Below are positions 51,729 through 61,736 of a stretch of DNA of 64,000 nucleotides, in pieces. Numbering within the stretch: position 1 is the stretch's first letter; each line of letters starts with the position of its first letter. The position numbers and the translations under genes are program-made. The stretch is from Gemmatimonadota bacterium (lineage in GTDB: Bacteria; Latescibacterota; UBA2968): assembly GCA_009838845.1 (NCBI GenBank), contig VXRD01000120.1, positions 51,146 through 115,145 of the forward strand. The letters are read 5' to 3'. The notes under the pieces were generated by a model. That model was not told the origin of the DNA, searched no databases, and saw only the letters and a program-made list of their open reading frames with translations.

Positions 51729-52811
51729 TCATCGAATCCTCGTCGCATCTTCCCTGGGACATATCGCCTCGCCTCCGGCAATGGCGACGCGCATCGCATC
51801 GAGACCATCTTCGTGCGTAACGCTAAATGGCGCATCGTCGATACACTGCGTAATAAAATAATCGAGCTCATTCTTATACGACTCGCCAAAACGGGTGATA
51901 AACACGGGCACATCGGAGCCATAATCCCGCAAAGGGAGGGATTCTTTGTAAATCACACCATCAGGACCATACGCCTCCACCTCAACCCTGTGCGGATCCT
52001 CCTGAAAATGCCCCACGTGAATCACCCCGCCATCGCCATAAATCCAGGTCGCATTGCGATATCCCGCAACGTGATTGCGACTGACCATAACCTGACCAAT
52101 TAAGCGACCGGGAAACCACATCTGTAAAAAAGCATCGTCGTAATCCTCTTCAACAGTACTGATAGTACAATTGTAAAGATTGGACCCAAACGCGGCCACA
52201 TATTCGGGCATGGAACCGCCGAGCAACCAGAGAATCTCATCGCAATTGTGAACAGCCATATCGGTAAGCAAGCCCGCGCTATTATAACCATCTGGCGGTG
52301 GAATAGGGTCCTCCAGAACCGAAACAATCTTGAAAACATTGCCGATGGCGTTTTGTTCCAACAACGCTTTTGCCCTCAACAACGGCGCGTCAAACCGGCG
52401 CATAAAAGCCAGCATCAGCGCGTTTTTCCGCCTAGGATCCCGATTCAAATCGGCAACAAAAGCCTCGGCGGACGCGAGCGAATGGGTCAGCGGCTTCTCC
52501 AAAAGCACGCGACAACCCGCATCAACAAGTACTCGCGCATCGCGTTCGTGATCTTCTGTGCGTGACGCAACAAGCGCGGCATCGATCAAATCCGACGCTA
52601 CAAGATCAGACACATCGTTAAACGCGTGAATCTCCGTCGCCTGATCTGCCTGAAGCTCTGCAGCCACGCGACTGGCCGTATCGCCATAAGTATCGGACAC
52701 AGCGACGAGTTCGCACACACCCGTTTCCCGGGCGAGTTCTTGAACATGCCGGGCGTGAAAGACGCCAATGCGCCCAACACCGACCACGGCCATGCGGATG
52801 GGTTTATTCAT
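51729..52811 (-). CDS. Gfo/Idh/MocA family oxidoreductase (inositol 2-dehydrogenase-like)
   Basis: 360 residues, GAGGAA upstream. Textbook family features: MAVVGVGRIGVFHARHVQEL, catalytic Lys in LLEKPLTHSLASAE, and GLLTDMAVHNCDEILWLLGG with the catalytic His region. These motifs match inositol 2-dehydrogenase-like proteins, but no ino operon surrounds it. The gene is convergent with the PhyH gene, 7 bp between the stops. Confidence 0.9.
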   Translation of the reverse strand: MNKPIRMAVVGVGRIGVFHARHVQELARETGVCELVAVSDTYGDTASRVAAELQADQATEIHAFNDVSDLVASDLIDAALVASRTEDHERDARVLVDAGCRVLLEKPLTHSLASAEAFVADLNRDPRRKNALMLAFMRRFDAPLLRAKALLEQNAIGNVFKIVSVLEDPIPPPDGYNSAGLLTDMAVHNCDEILWLLGGSMPEYVAAFGSNLYNCTISTVEEDYDDAFLQMWFPGRLIGQVMVSRNHVAGYRNATWIYGDGGVIHVGHFQEDPHRVEVEAYGPDGVIYKESLPLRDYGSDVPVFITRFGESYKNELDYFITQCIDDAPFSVTHEDGLDAMRVAIAGGEAICPREDATRIR

Positions 52812-52832
52812 AGAAAATTCCTCTATTACAAA

Positions 52833-53852
52833 TTATGCGGAAATTTGAACGACCTCTCCCGTCTCAACACTATGGCTAATCGCCTCTAAAACGCGCATAT
52901 TCTCATAGGCATCCTCAAGACTCGAGTGAGGCTGTATATCGGCTTGCAGCGACTGTGCCCAATGCTGCATCTCTTCGAGATAGCCGGGACGCCCGACGCT
53001 GTGAAATGCGGTATTGAGATCCCATTCTTCGGTAGGCGTATCGGCGTACCCACCGCCAGAATCGAGCCATGTCGGAACGCGGTAACGGCGCAACTTGCGC
53101 GTCTCAAACACCTGAATTGCCTGACTATTCGTACCCTTGACAAAAATCATCGCCTCCAAAACCGGACCCGTGCCGAGTGTCATCGTACCGATGCCACCAT
53201 TCTCATAACGCAAATTAACGGATATTGACACCGTACCAGACGCACCATCAACAGAACCCAGCGCAAAAACCTCGCTGACCTGCCCCATAAAAAAACGCAT
53301 GCAATCGGTAGGATGGATAACCTGATCAATCATAAAGGGCCACGCAAAAGGCGATCCCATCTCCTGTAACCGAGGACCAGGCGCCATGTAGCGGGTATGG
53401 TATTGACAAGCATTGCCGAACGCCTCATCGTCCATCAACTCCCTGGCAATCTGATGTGCGGGGGCATGCCGCCACATTGTGCCCACCATCCCTGTTTTAC
53501 CGGTAGCAACTGAGGCATCGACCAGCATCTTCGCACCCTCAGAGGTAGTCGCGGGCGGCTTCTCGGTATAGATATGATAACCTCGCTGAAGACACGCAAT
53601 GCCGATATCCCGATGTAATTTGTCCTCTGGCCTGCCCACAACGGCAACAGCGTGGAGATCTTCATGCTTGAACATCTCGTCGTAATCGGTATAATAGCGG
53701 AGTGCGCCGAACCTGCGCGCATTTGATCTCGCCTTCTCCTCGACGAGATCGCAAGTAGCGACAAATTCAAACTCCGGCACCAGCGGTATGCACCGTTGCA
53801 ATTGCGACGACATATTACCACAGCCAATAAATGCCACTCGGATTTTGTCCAT
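52833..53852 (-). CDS. Gfo/Idh/MocA family oxidoreductase
   Basis: 339 residues from ATG 53852 with CGGAGAA upstream. VAFIGCGNMSSQLQRCIPLV is the NAD loop, EKP is intact in IYTEKPPATTSEGAKML, and the C-terminal domain has DQVIHPTDCMRFFMG. It precedes the inositol dehydrogenase-like gene on the same strand (21 bp), and the two may act in succession. Confidence 0.9.
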   Translation of the reverse strand: MDKIRVAFIGCGNMSSQLQRCIPLVPEFEFVATCDLVEEKARSNARRFGALRYYTDYDEMFKHEDLHAVAVVGRPEDKLHRDIGIACLQRGYHIYTEKPPATTSEGAKMLVDASVATGKTGMVGTMWRHAPAHQIARELMDDEAFGNACQYHTRYMAPGPRLQEMGSPFAWPFMIDQVIHPTDCMRFFMGQVSEVFALGSVDGASGTVSISVNLRYENGGIGTMTLGTGPVLEAMIFVKGTNSQAIQVFETRKLRRYRVPTWLDSGGGYADTPTEEWDLNTAFHSVGRPGYLEEMQHWAQSLQADIQPHSSLEDAYENMRVLEAISHSVETGEVVQISA

Positions 53853-53949
53853 GATATATTCTCCGTGAAATCTATCGTTCAAAATATTCTATTGAATGTG
53901 AATGAATAGCCATCCATGACCTCTGTCAACCTCATTCTGGAGGTAAAAA

Positions 53950-54969
53950 ATGAAAGTAGCAGCAATATTTGGTGAACGCAAAGGCGGCGTAATAGACGTA
54001 CCAGATCCAAAGCCAAAAGACAACTGGGTACTGGTAAAAATTCACGCCGCGCCGATGTGTACAGAATACAAGGGATTTACAGGCGGCAGAAAAACCACCT
54101 CTCTGGGACACGAAGCAGCCGGCGAAGTCGTTGAAATCGCCCAACCCGGGCGCGTATCAGTCGGCGACCGCGTAGCCGTCATGCCCCAATATCCGTGTGG
54201 TACATGCCCATTGTGTGTCAGCGGCGATTACATCCACTGTCAACAAAGCGCCAACTTCGCCGAATTCACGGGCGGAGAAGAAGGCCGAGCCACCATGGCA
54301 CAATACCTCTTAAAACCCGACTGGCTACTCCCAAAAATTCCCGACGACGTCTCTTATGAACACGGCGGAATGGCCTGCTGCGGTCTGGGACCCACATTCG
54401 GCGCAATACAGCGCATGCAAGTAAATGCCTATGACACCTTCATGGTCACCGGCCTTGGTCCCGTGGGACTTGGAGGCGTCATCAACGGCAAACACCTGGG
54501 CGCGCGCGTAATAGCCGTAGATATCAACCCCTATCGGCGCGAAAAAGCACTCGAACTGGGCGCAGACGAAGCAATCGATCCCCTCGAAGAAAACGCCCTG
54601 CAACAAATAATAGACCTCACCAACGGCATTGGTGTAGATGCCGCCGTAGATTGCTCGGGCGCCGTATCTGCACACCGGTTGTGCATCGACGCGGCGAGAC
54701 GGCGTGGGCAGGTGGCATTCGTGGGCGAATGCGGAGAAGAAACCCCCTTGCGAATCAGCCAGGACATGATCCGAAAAGGCATCACACTCGTCGGCTCATG
54801 GCATTACAACTTAAAAGACGTACCAAAACTCATGCAAGTCGTCCGCGCAAACACAGACAAATTGGATCGGATGATCTCACACACATTCTCACTCGAAGAC
54901 ATACAAAAAGCCTGGGAATTGCAAACCACAGGCGCGTGTGCAAAAGTCGTATTGAAACCGTGGGCGTGA
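53950..54969 (+). CDS. Zinc-dependent alcohol dehydrogenase
   Basis: 339 residues, TGGAGG upstream. Catalytic zinc ligands: Cys in APMCTEYKG and HE in SLGHEAAGEVV; structural zinc cysteines in YPCGTCPLCVSGDYIHC; NAD loop VTGLGPVGLGGVING. It belongs to the medium-chain family near sorbitol and threonine dehydrogenases. It is upstream of a Gfo/Idh/MocA gene in the same direction (15 bp), suggesting oxidation of a polyol or sugar by both. Confidence 0.92.
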   Translation: MKVAAIFGERKGGVIDVPDPKPKDNWVLVKIHAAPMCTEYKGFTGGRKTTSLGHEAAGEVVEIAQPGRVSVGDRVAVMPQYPCGTCPLCVSGDYIHCQQSANFAEFTGGEEGRATMAQYLLKPDWLLPKIPDDVSYEHGGMACCGLGPTFGAIQRMQVNAYDTFMVTGLGPVGLGGVINGKHLGARVIAVDINPYRREKALELGADEAIDPLEENALQQIIDLTNGIGVDAAVDCSGAVSAHRLCIDAARRRGQVAFVGECGEETPLRISQDMIRKGITLVGSWHYNLKDVPKLMQVVRANTDKLDRMISHTFSLEDIQKAWELQTTGACAKVVLKPWA

Positions 54970-54984
54970 AGGAGGAAGAACTCA

Positions 54985-56007
54985 ATGCTTAAATGTGCAA
55001 TAATCGGCGTAAGCGGCGGACGCGCGCGGGGATTGGCAGAAGCGTATCAACACATAACGCACGGCAAACTCGCTGCAATCTCCACCCGAACAGAAGAAAA
55101 CCTGCACGCATTTGGCGATACGTTTGACGTCGATACGCGATATTTAGACTATCGGGAAATGTTTGAAAAAGAACAACCGGACCTGGTACACGTAAATACC
55201 CCGCCCAGTGTGCGACTGGAAGTATTCGAAGCCGCGGAAAACGCCGGAGTACCCGCTGTCCTCGTGGAAAAACCCATAGCAATTCAAGGAGAAGACTGGC
55301 GCGCAATCAAAAACTTTACAACAACCGCAAAAACCAAAATCGCGGTAAATCACCAGCTACACTTTCACCCGCGCAGACAGCATTTGCAAAATATCGTACA
55401 GGAAGGAAAAATCGGCGACATCCGATTTATCGAAGCGAGCTGCGGCATGAACCTGGCGTATCAGGGCACCCATGCACTGCAAGCCATCGCCGCCTTTCAT
55501 CCAGACGGCATCCCCACAAAAGTAATGGGACAAACCTCTGGCACAGACGGCCTGGAAGACACGCCCAAAAAACATTTCGCGCCCGACCAGTGCATCGGAG
55601 CAATAGAATACGCCGATGGCCTACGCGCCCAACTCATCTCGGGACCATTTGCCCCCCGCGTAACAAATGAAGACCGCACCAATGTCCACAAGCGCATCGC
55701 CGCCTATGGCACGCGGGGATATGTACACTGGACCATGTGGTCGTGGGAAACAGGTATCGATGGCCACATTGAGCGGGGCACGCACGAATACCCGGACGAA
55801 GACATACTCGGACAAGCCGCCATGACAGACGCCATGCTACAATGGATAGAAAACGACACAAAGATCCATCCCCTGAACCTGGACCTCGCCTTGCGCGACT
55901 TCAATATCATCCTGGGAATCTACACAAGCGCACTGGAACATCGGCCCGTAGAACTGCCCTTCAACCCAGCGGATAATCTGATAGATGCCTTGAGAACACG
56001 CCTTTAG
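54985..56007 (+). CDS. Gfo/Idh/MocA family oxidoreductase
   Basis: 340 residues, AAGGAGG upstream. CAIIGVSGGRARGLAEAYQH takes the NAD loop position, the Lys motif VLVEKPIAIQGEDWR is intact, and AVNHQLHFHPRRQHLQNIV belongs to the second domain. Probable operon with the alcohol dehydrogenase. Stop codons of this and the next, opposite gene lie 6 bp apart. Confidence 0.9.
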   Translation: MLKCAIIGVSGGRARGLAEAYQHITHGKLAAISTRTEENLHAFGDTFDVDTRYLDYREMFEKEQPDLVHVNTPPSVRLEVFEAAENAGVPAVLVEKPIAIQGEDWRAIKNFTTTAKTKIAVNHQLHFHPRRQHLQNIVQEGKIGDIRFIEASCGMNLAYQGTHALQAIAAFHPDGIPTKVMGQTSGTDGLEDTPKKHFAPDQCIGAIEYADGLRAQLISGPFAPRVTNEDRTNVHKRIAAYGTRGYVHWTMWSWETGIDGHIERGTHEYPDEDILGQAAMTDAMLQWIENDTKIHPLNLDLALRDFNIILGIYTSALEHRPVELPFNPADNLIDALRTRL

Positions 56008-56013
56008 AACTTC

Positions 56014-57021
56014 TCAATCCCAGATATAGTCCGTCGCGCCTTCTTCACACGCAAAAGCCGACCCGATCATCGTATTCAAATCGCCTTGCGGACGATAATC
56101 AATCAAACTCTTGGCCTTGCCAATGGCATGGTCATACATGTACTGGAGGGGAACTCTGACCTCAAGCGGCTCAACCCCTCTTCTTTCTCCAATCAACCGC
56201 GCCCCTTCGGTAAAAGGAAATGGCTCTGGCGCGCCGGCATTGAACGACTCGCCCAGCGCCGCGCCGGAGTTCAGCGCACAAACCAGACAATGGGCAATAT
56301 CGCGGGCATCCTGCGGTTGATAAAGCCAGGGGCGTCCATCCTCATCCGTAATACTACACGGTTGCTGCGGAGACGCCGCCTTCGCTTCAATATCGTGCCA
56401 CAGTTCCGTCCCATCGGCCATATAGAGTTCCGTACCGGGTCTTTCCTGGCTTTTCTTCAACAAATTGACCACGCGCGCAACGCTAAACTGATTCAAAATC
56501 TTGGTCCCGGACAAAACGTGACTCGGACGCACAATAGAATAGCGTAAACCCGTCTCTCGATTCGCGCGTTCTGCCATCACCTCGCCAAAATACTTGGACA
56601 TAGAATACTCGCCATCCGGCCGTTTGGGATGCAATTCATCCACCGGATGATAAGCACACGGAACATTTTCGCCATTATTGGGAAACACACCCGAAGAACT
56701 GGTATAAACATAGCGTTCGAGACGATCGGCAACGCCCTCACACGCGCGTGTAACCTGGATATTGATCTGATTATTGAGCTCAAAATGCGGACCGACGAGA
56801 TTGGCGGTATGAATAACCGCATCCACGCCCTCGACGGCATCTTTAACATAAGATAAATCCGTCAAATCCCCCTCGCGCAACTCAATATCGACACCATCGA
56901 GACGGCTGCGCGCGGGATCGTCGGAAAGAATGGTCCCACGAACTTCACAATTCTGGTCGAGCAACTGGCGCACCAGCCGGCAACCGACCTGTCCGGCGGC
57001 ACCTGTAACGAGAACCTTCAT
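56014..57021 (-). CDS. NAD-dependent epimerase/dehydratase
   Basis: 335 residues, AAAAGGAG upstream. Extended SDR: VLVTGAAGQVGCRLVRQLLD cofactor loop, AVIHTANLVGPHFELNN, and the catalytic YxxxK in GEYSMSKYFGE. It resembles nucleotide-sugar epimerases and sterol dehydrogenase-like reductases; the substrate is unknown. Upstream on the same strand (27 bp) is a PhyH gene. Confidence 0.9.
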   Translation of the reverse strand: MKVLVTGAAGQVGCRLVRQLLDQNCEVRGTILSDDPARSRLDGVDIELREGDLTDLSYVKDAVEGVDAVIHTANLVGPHFELNNQINIQVTRACEGVADRLERYVYTSSSGVFPNNGENVPCAYHPVDELHPKRPDGEYSMSKYFGEVMAERANRETGLRYSIVRPSHVLSGTKILNQFSVARVVNLLKKSQERPGTELYMADGTELWHDIEAKAASPQQPCSITDEDGRPWLYQPQDARDIAHCLVCALNSGAALGESFNAGAPEPFPFTEGARLIGERRGVEPLEVRVPLQYMYDHAIGKAKSLIDYRPQGDLNTMIGSAFACEEGATDYIWD

Positions 57022-57048
57022 AAAATCTCCTTTTGATTTTTTGATCTA

Positions 57049-57852
57049 CTACATAGAACCCCTTGTTTGATACGCATCTGCCCTTGCTTGCCGCGCCGTC
57101 TGTTTGTTCTTTTGCCAATATGCATCAACGGGCTTATCGCGCGTCTGGGGTGGCGTCCTGAACGTAAGCGTATAAGCCCTCCGCGGAACATCTGTGCGAT
57201 TTGGCTCTGCGTAGTGAAGCATATAACACGCGTGAAGCGAAGCCCCACCAGCCGCAACAGGGCAAGGAACCGCCCGCGCGGCATACTGTTCGGGATCATC
57301 GACCTCAAGACCGTGAATGCGCGGATCCCGGTTAATACTGTGATGCGGCAAAACATCGAGCTTGTGGCTACCCGGAATAAACTGCAAACAGCCGGATTCC
57401 ACCGTCGCATCGTCCAGCGGCATCCAAAAATTTACACCTTTGTACGCCATAGTAGGATCGTGATACGCCTGATCCTGATGCCATGGCGTTGGCGCACCAA
57501 TACGCGGCGGCTTGTAAATCATGTGTTCGCCATTCCTATCGAGCATATCAGAACCCAGCAACTGCCGCGCAATCGCCCGCGCATTAGCCAGATAGAGCGT
57601 ATCCTTCAACTCGGGCGCAAAACGGCTGGGACCGAGCATTTGCGGAAGGCGTGGTTGATCATCCTCATCTGTACCCGCCAGATCAAACTGACTCCCCTGA
57701 TCCCAACCCGTGCGATCCGAAAAAAGCCGATCGTAAATTTTCCGAAGCTGTTCCACCTCCTCCTCCGTCGTAATCGCATTGAGAACGAGGAACCCATCCT
57801 CGTGAAATGAATGGACTTGTTCCTGTGAAAGAGAAATTGTTGGCTCTATCAT
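57049..57852 (-). CDS. Phytanoyl-CoA dioxygenase (PhyH) family protein
   Basis: 267 residues, GAGGAGG upstream. LSQEQVHSFHEDGFLVLNAI at the start, iron ligands in APTPWHQDQAYHDP, and GCLQFIPGSHKLDVLPHHSI in the middle; the distal site is CYMLHYAEPNRTDVPRRAYT, with Arg for 2-oxoglutarate. Full family length. Confidence 0.92.
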   Translation of the reverse strand: MIEPTISLSQEQVHSFHEDGFLVLNAITTEEEVEQLRKIYDRLFSDRTGWDQGSQFDLAGTDEDDQPRLPQMLGPSRFAPELKDTLYLANARAIARQLLGSDMLDRNGEHMIYKPPRIGAPTPWHQDQAYHDPTMAYKGVNFWMPLDDATVESGCLQFIPGSHKLDVLPHHSINRDPRIHGLEVDDPEQYAARAVPCPVAAGGASLHACYMLHYAEPNRTDVPRRAYTLTFRTPPQTRDKPVDAYWQKNKQTARQARADAYQTRGSM

Positions 57853-58005
57853 CTACGGCCTCCTCGCTATTGTTTGTGCGATGCAGAATAATGTCAACAG
57901 GCCAATCCGTCAAGAGGTTCTGATTATCAGCGCGGAACACTTGCTAAGAAACAATTTTAAAGGTAAATTATCCCCTGAACGAACCAAAACAGAAAAGGAA
58001 CATAT

Positions 58006-59478
58006 ATGCGCATCCTGTACCTCGATCTCGACGCCTTAAATCCCACACACCTGGGCTGTTACGGATATCACCGCAACACATCGCCAACAATTGACAAAAT
58101 AGCAGCCGAAGGCATTCGATTTAATCAAGTTTACACAACAGACGCACCCTGCTTGCCGTCGCGCACCGCATTTTACTCCGGGCAATTCGGCATTCATTCG
58201 GGCGTCGTAGGACACGGCGGCACCGCATCAGAGCGGCGAATAAATGGACCAAACCGCGGATTTCGAGATCGACTGGCAAACGAGGGACTGGCCGGATTCC
58301 TGCAGCGTCGAGGCTTAAAAACATCCATGATTAGCCCCTTTGGACAGCGGCATGCCGCGTGGCATTTTTACGCGGGCTTCAACGAAATACACAACACCGG
58401 CAAAGGCGGCATGGAATCAGCCGAAGAAGTAACACCCGTAGTCGAAAAATGGCTGAATGACAATGCCGCGGACGACAACTGGTTTTTGCACATCAACTAC
58501 TGGGATGTACACACCCCCTATCGCGCGCCAGCAGAATACGGCGAACCCTTTGCCGATGATCCTCTCCCAGCCTGGCTAACACCCGAATTGCTGGAAGAAC
58601 ACAAAAAACTCGTCGGCCCCCACACCGCGCAGGACATCATGATGTGGAACGACCGTCCCGATCCCCGCTTTCCCCGGCACCCCGGGCGCCTGGACAACAT
58701 GGACGACCTGCGGCGAATGATCGACGGATACGACACCGCAATCCGGTACGTAGATGATCAAATTGCCATCATTGTGGGCATATTGGAAGACAAAGGCGTA
58801 CTGGACGACACCGCGATCATCATCAGCGCGGATCACGGCGAAAACATGGGCGAACTGGGCATATACGGCGAACACGGAACAGCCGATCAGGCGACCTGCC
58901 ATATACCGATGATCGTAAAATGGCCCGGCGGGCAGTCTGGAATCACAGACGAGGGCCTGCATTACAATATTGATTTAGCGCCCACATTAGCCGATCTTTT
59001 AGGCGGGCAAAAACAGGCGTTGTGGGATGGCGAAAGTTACGCCCCTGTCATCACCGAAGGTACAGATGCCGGGCGCAGCGAATTGATCCTGAGCCAGTGC
59101 GCGCACGTATGCCAGCGGGCTGTCCGCTTTGACGACTGGATTTACATCCGCACCTATCACGATGGATATCGGCTCTACCCACGCGAACTGCTATTTAACC
59201 TATCAGACGACCCCTGGGAAATGCGCGACGTAGCGGCTGAAAATCCCGATATATGCCGAGAAGCTGCGTATCGCCTCATGAACTGGCACGACCACATGAT
59301 GGAAACCATGCCGCGACCCTACGACAACGATCCCCTCTGGACAGTCATGCAAGAAGGTGGACCAATGCACACCTGGGGAGCTTTCGAAGACTATTGCGAT
59401 CGCCTTGCAGAAACCGACCGTGCAGAAGGCGCGGTTTTACTGCGCAAAAAATTTGGAAACAAATACCGCCATCCATAA
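58006..59478 (+). CDS. Sulfatase (formylglycine-dependent, Cys type)
   Basis: 490 residues, AAAAGGAA upstream, no signal peptide. Metal ligands D7 and D9 in RILYLDLDALNPTHLGC, active-site C49-L-P-S-R53 in DAPCLPSRTAFYSGQFG, and AIIISADHGENMGELGIYGE near 270. With the sulfatase at 24679 this is the second in the window. It needs formylglycine formation; no maturase gene is seen. Followed 16 bp later by a PhyH gene, so the two may form a desulfation-oxidation pair. Confidence 0.93.
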   Translation: MRILYLDLDALNPTHLGCYGYHRNTSPTIDKIAAEGIRFNQVYTTDAPCLPSRTAFYSGQFGIHSGVVGHGGTASERRINGPNRGFRDRLANEGLAGFLQRRGLKTSMISPFGQRHAAWHFYAGFNEIHNTGKGGMESAEEVTPVVEKWLNDNAADDNWFLHINYWDVHTPYRAPAEYGEPFADDPLPAWLTPELLEEHKKLVGPHTAQDIMMWNDRPDPRFPRHPGRLDNMDDLRRMIDGYDTAIRYVDDQIAIIVGILEDKGVLDDTAIIISADHGENMGELGIYGEHGTADQATCHIPMIVKWPGGQSGITDEGLHYNIDLAPTLADLLGGQKQALWDGESYAPVITEGTDAGRSELILSQCAHVCQRAVRFDDWIYIRTYHDGYRLYPRELLFNLSDDPWEMRDVAAENPDICREAAYRLMNWHDHMMETMPRPYDNDPLWTVMQEGGPMHTWGAFEDYCDRLAETDRAEGAVLLRKKFGNKYRHP

Positions 59479-59494
59479 AAGTAAGGAGTAAACC

Positions 59495-60361
59495 ATGCTC
59501 ACCCAGAAACAAATTGCGTTTTATCACGAACACGGATATCTCGGTGTGGAGAACGTGCTCAGTGAAGACGAGGTCAATAACCTGCGTCGGATAACCGATG
59601 AATATGTGGAAAAATCGCGGGAGGTCACCGAACACACCGAAGTATTCGACCTCGAACCCGGACACACGCCCGAAAACCCAAAACTGAGACGCCTGAAAAG
59701 TCCGATCCTGCTCCATGAAGTATATCGCAAGACCCTGCATCACGAGAAAATTTTAGGCATCGTATCGCAATTGATCGGATATGGCCTGCGGTGCAATGGC
59801 AACAAGCTCAACATGAAACAACCCGGCTACGGCAGCCCGGTTGAGTGGCATCAGGACTGGGCATTTTATCCGCATAGCAACGACGATTTGCTCGCCGTGG
59901 GCATAGTGCTCGACGACATGACAGAAGAAAATGGCCCCTTGCTCGTCATTCCCGGCTCGCACAAAGGGCCAGTGTACGACCATCACCTCGACGGCCATTT
60001 CTGCGGCGCCGTAACCGACTCCACCTTTAGCGACAAAGGTGCCGTACCCGTAATGGTCAAAGCAGGCGGCATCACAATCCATCACGTACGCATGCTGCAC
60101 GGATCAGTATCCAATACATCTGACAAACCCCGCCGACTGCTCCTATTTCAATACTGTGCGATCGACGCATATCCCCTATCGGGCCTGAACAACTGGGATT
60201 TGTTCAATGAAACAATCGTGCGCGGTGAACCGACCAACATCCCGCGCGTGGAAGCCGTACCCGTGCGGATGCCCTGGCCAGGCGCACTCCGAAGCGGATC
60301 CATTTACGAATCGCAAACCATAATAAAAGAATCGAAATTTACCCAAACACAATACAAATAA
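59495..60361 (+). CDS. Phytanoyl-CoA dioxygenase (PhyH) family protein
   Basis: 288 residues, AAGGAG upstream. QIAFYHEHGYLGVENVL at the start, iron ligands in SPVEWHQDWAFYPHSN, LLVIPGSHKGPVYDHHLDG, and distal site VRMLHGSVSNTSDKPRRLL. Probable operon with the upstream sulfatase. Confidence 0.93.
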   Translation: MLTQKQIAFYHEHGYLGVENVLSEDEVNNLRRITDEYVEKSREVTEHTEVFDLEPGHTPENPKLRRLKSPILLHEVYRKTLHHEKILGIVSQLIGYGLRCNGNKLNMKQPGYGSPVEWHQDWAFYPHSNDDLLAVGIVLDDMTEENGPLLVIPGSHKGPVYDHHLDGHFCGAVTDSTFSDKGAVPVMVKAGGITIHHVRMLHGSVSNTSDKPRRLLLFQYCAIDAYPLSGLNNWDLFNETIVRGEPTNIPRVEAVPVRMPWPGALRSGSIYESQTIIKESKFTQTQYK

Positions 60362-60369
60362 CGAACGTC

Positions 60370-60690
60370 TCAATCCCGATAAGTAACAGCCGTGCCACTG
60401 GCACTGACCATAAGCATACTGCCCTCGCCAACCGTATCGTAGTCGAGATCCACGCCAATGACGGCATTGGCACCCATACCGCGTGCCTGTTCGACCATTT
60501 CCTCGATGGCGAGATCTTTGGCTCTGCGGAGTTCTGACTCATACGCGGCTGAACGCCCGCCGACAATATCGCGGAGACTCGCAAAAATATCTTTGAAAAA
60601 ATTGGCACCCAAAATAGCTTCACCCGTCACAATGCCCTGATAGCTATCAATGGTTTTCCCTTCAATATTGGGGGTTGTCAACACGAGCAT
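60370..60690 (-). CDS. YbjQ/UPF0145 family protein
   Basis: 106 residues, AAAAGGAGG upstream. [20 protein letters not shown] at the start and [20 protein letters not shown] followed by MVSASGTAV match the pentameric YbjQ family, called a heavy-metal-binding domain in some databases, with no proven function. It is an isolated housekeeping-like gene among the dioxygenase genes. Confidence 0.9.
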   Translation of the reverse strand: MLVLTTPNIEGKTIDSYQGIVTGEAILGANFFKDIFASLRDIVGGRSAAYESELRRAKDLAIEEMVEQARGMGANAVIGVDLDYDTVGEGSMLMVSASGTAVTYRD

Positions 60691-60796
60691 AAAAGCCTCC
60701 TTTTATATTGTTTTCTGATAATTTCATCGAAAAAATATCTCATTGTACACAATCAGGCAAGGTCTAAAACAACATTCAAAAAACAGGAGCTTTGAC

Positions 60797-61615
60797 ATGA
60801 ACCACGTGAGTAAATCCATGCGGCAACAGTGGCAGGAGCAGGGATATTTACATCTCAAAAATGTAATCCCCAAAGACGAAGCAGCGGGTTATCTCGACGC
60901 GGCCAACGAAGTGATCGCGAAGTACGAAGCCAAATATCCCGAGGTTCTCGAAAAAGGCGTCTATACCATCATCCAAACGCTCTTCCGAACGAGTCGAATC
61001 GACGGATTAATGGACCACCCCAACTTATTTGGCACCATCCTCGACCTGATGGGACCTTATATCCAGATCATGGGATCGCAAATTTACGTACGCTATCCAA
61101 ATGACAAAACCGATAACTTGATCGGCTGGCACACCGATGCTGGACGCTCACTGGCACAAATTAGGGTCACGCCAGACAGTCTGCCATTAAACTTCAAAAT
61201 ACAGTTCTTCCTCACCGATATACCACACGAAAATTGTGCGAACTTCTGTGTGGTACCCGGCAGCCATCGCCGCCCAATGCCCAAAGGGTCGCGCAATGAA
61301 ACACCGCCCGGTGCAATACAACTCATTGCCGAAGCGGGAGATTGCGCGATCTTTCCAAATACCATGTGGCACGCGGTCGCACCAAATCACACAGACGTCG
61401 TGCGGCGCAGCATCACCTTCCGATATGGACAAATGTGGTGCAGACCTTACGATTACGAAAAATGTCCCGAAGAAGTACTATCCCGCATGACACCTCGCCG
61501 CCGTCGGTTAATGGGTGACCTGGGCGAAAACTATACAGCGACAGATTATTTCAAACCATCCGACCAGATAAAAGTCATCATGGATGGCCTGGACTTTAAG
61601 TGTCCCAATGCTTAA
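60797..61615 (+). CDS. Phytanoyl-CoA dioxygenase (PhyH) family protein
   Basis: 272 residues from ATG 60797 with CAGGAG upstream. MRQQWQEQGYLHLKNVIPKD at the start, iron ligands in LIGWHTDAGRSLAQ, FCVVPGSHRRPMP in the middle and distal site TMWHAVAPNHTDVVRRSITF. It is monocistronic, ended by the terminator at 61632. Confidence 0.92.
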   Translation: MNHVSKSMRQQWQEQGYLHLKNVIPKDEAAGYLDAANEVIAKYEAKYPEVLEKGVYTIIQTLFRTSRIDGLMDHPNLFGTILDLMGPYIQIMGSQIYVRYPNDKTDNLIGWHTDAGRSLAQIRVTPDSLPLNFKIQFFLTDIPHENCANFCVVPGSHRRPMPKGSRNETPPGAIQLIAEAGDCAIFPNTMWHAVAPNHTDVVRRSITFRYGQMWCRPYDYEKCPEEVLSRMTPRRRRLMGDLGENYTATDYFKPSDQIKVIMDGLDFKCPNA

Positions 61616-61631
61616 CAGCCCATAAAACCAA

Positions 61632-61660
61632 AAGCCCCGGACAATCCGGGGTTTTTTTTA
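61632..61660 (+). terminator. Rho-independent terminator after the last PhyH gene
   Basis: CCCCGGA (61635-61641) pairs with TCCGGGG (61645-61651), with a 3-nt loop and a run of T. It isolates the sigma-clamp gene from upstream transcription. Confidence 0.85.
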
Positions 61661-61704
61661 TGTCCATACGACACTTTCGGGATACAAACTCGTCTTTTAT
61701 TAAA

Positions 61705-61714
61705 ACACGCGTGT
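61705..61714 (+). promoter_or_regulatory. Perfect 10-bp palindrome upstream of the sigma-clamp gene
   Basis: ACACGCGTGT lies 22 bp before the GTG start of the gene at 61737. It could be an operator or a chance palindrome; no -35/-10 pair could be assigned with confidence nearby. Confidence 0.3.
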
Positions 61715-61736
61715 ATTGATTTCTCATGGAGCATTC

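Noticed and set aside
61716..61736. TTG start for the sigma-clamp protein
   Set aside because: GTG 61737 has a correctly spaced GGAG; the TTG has none, and an ATG at 61725 is out of frame.
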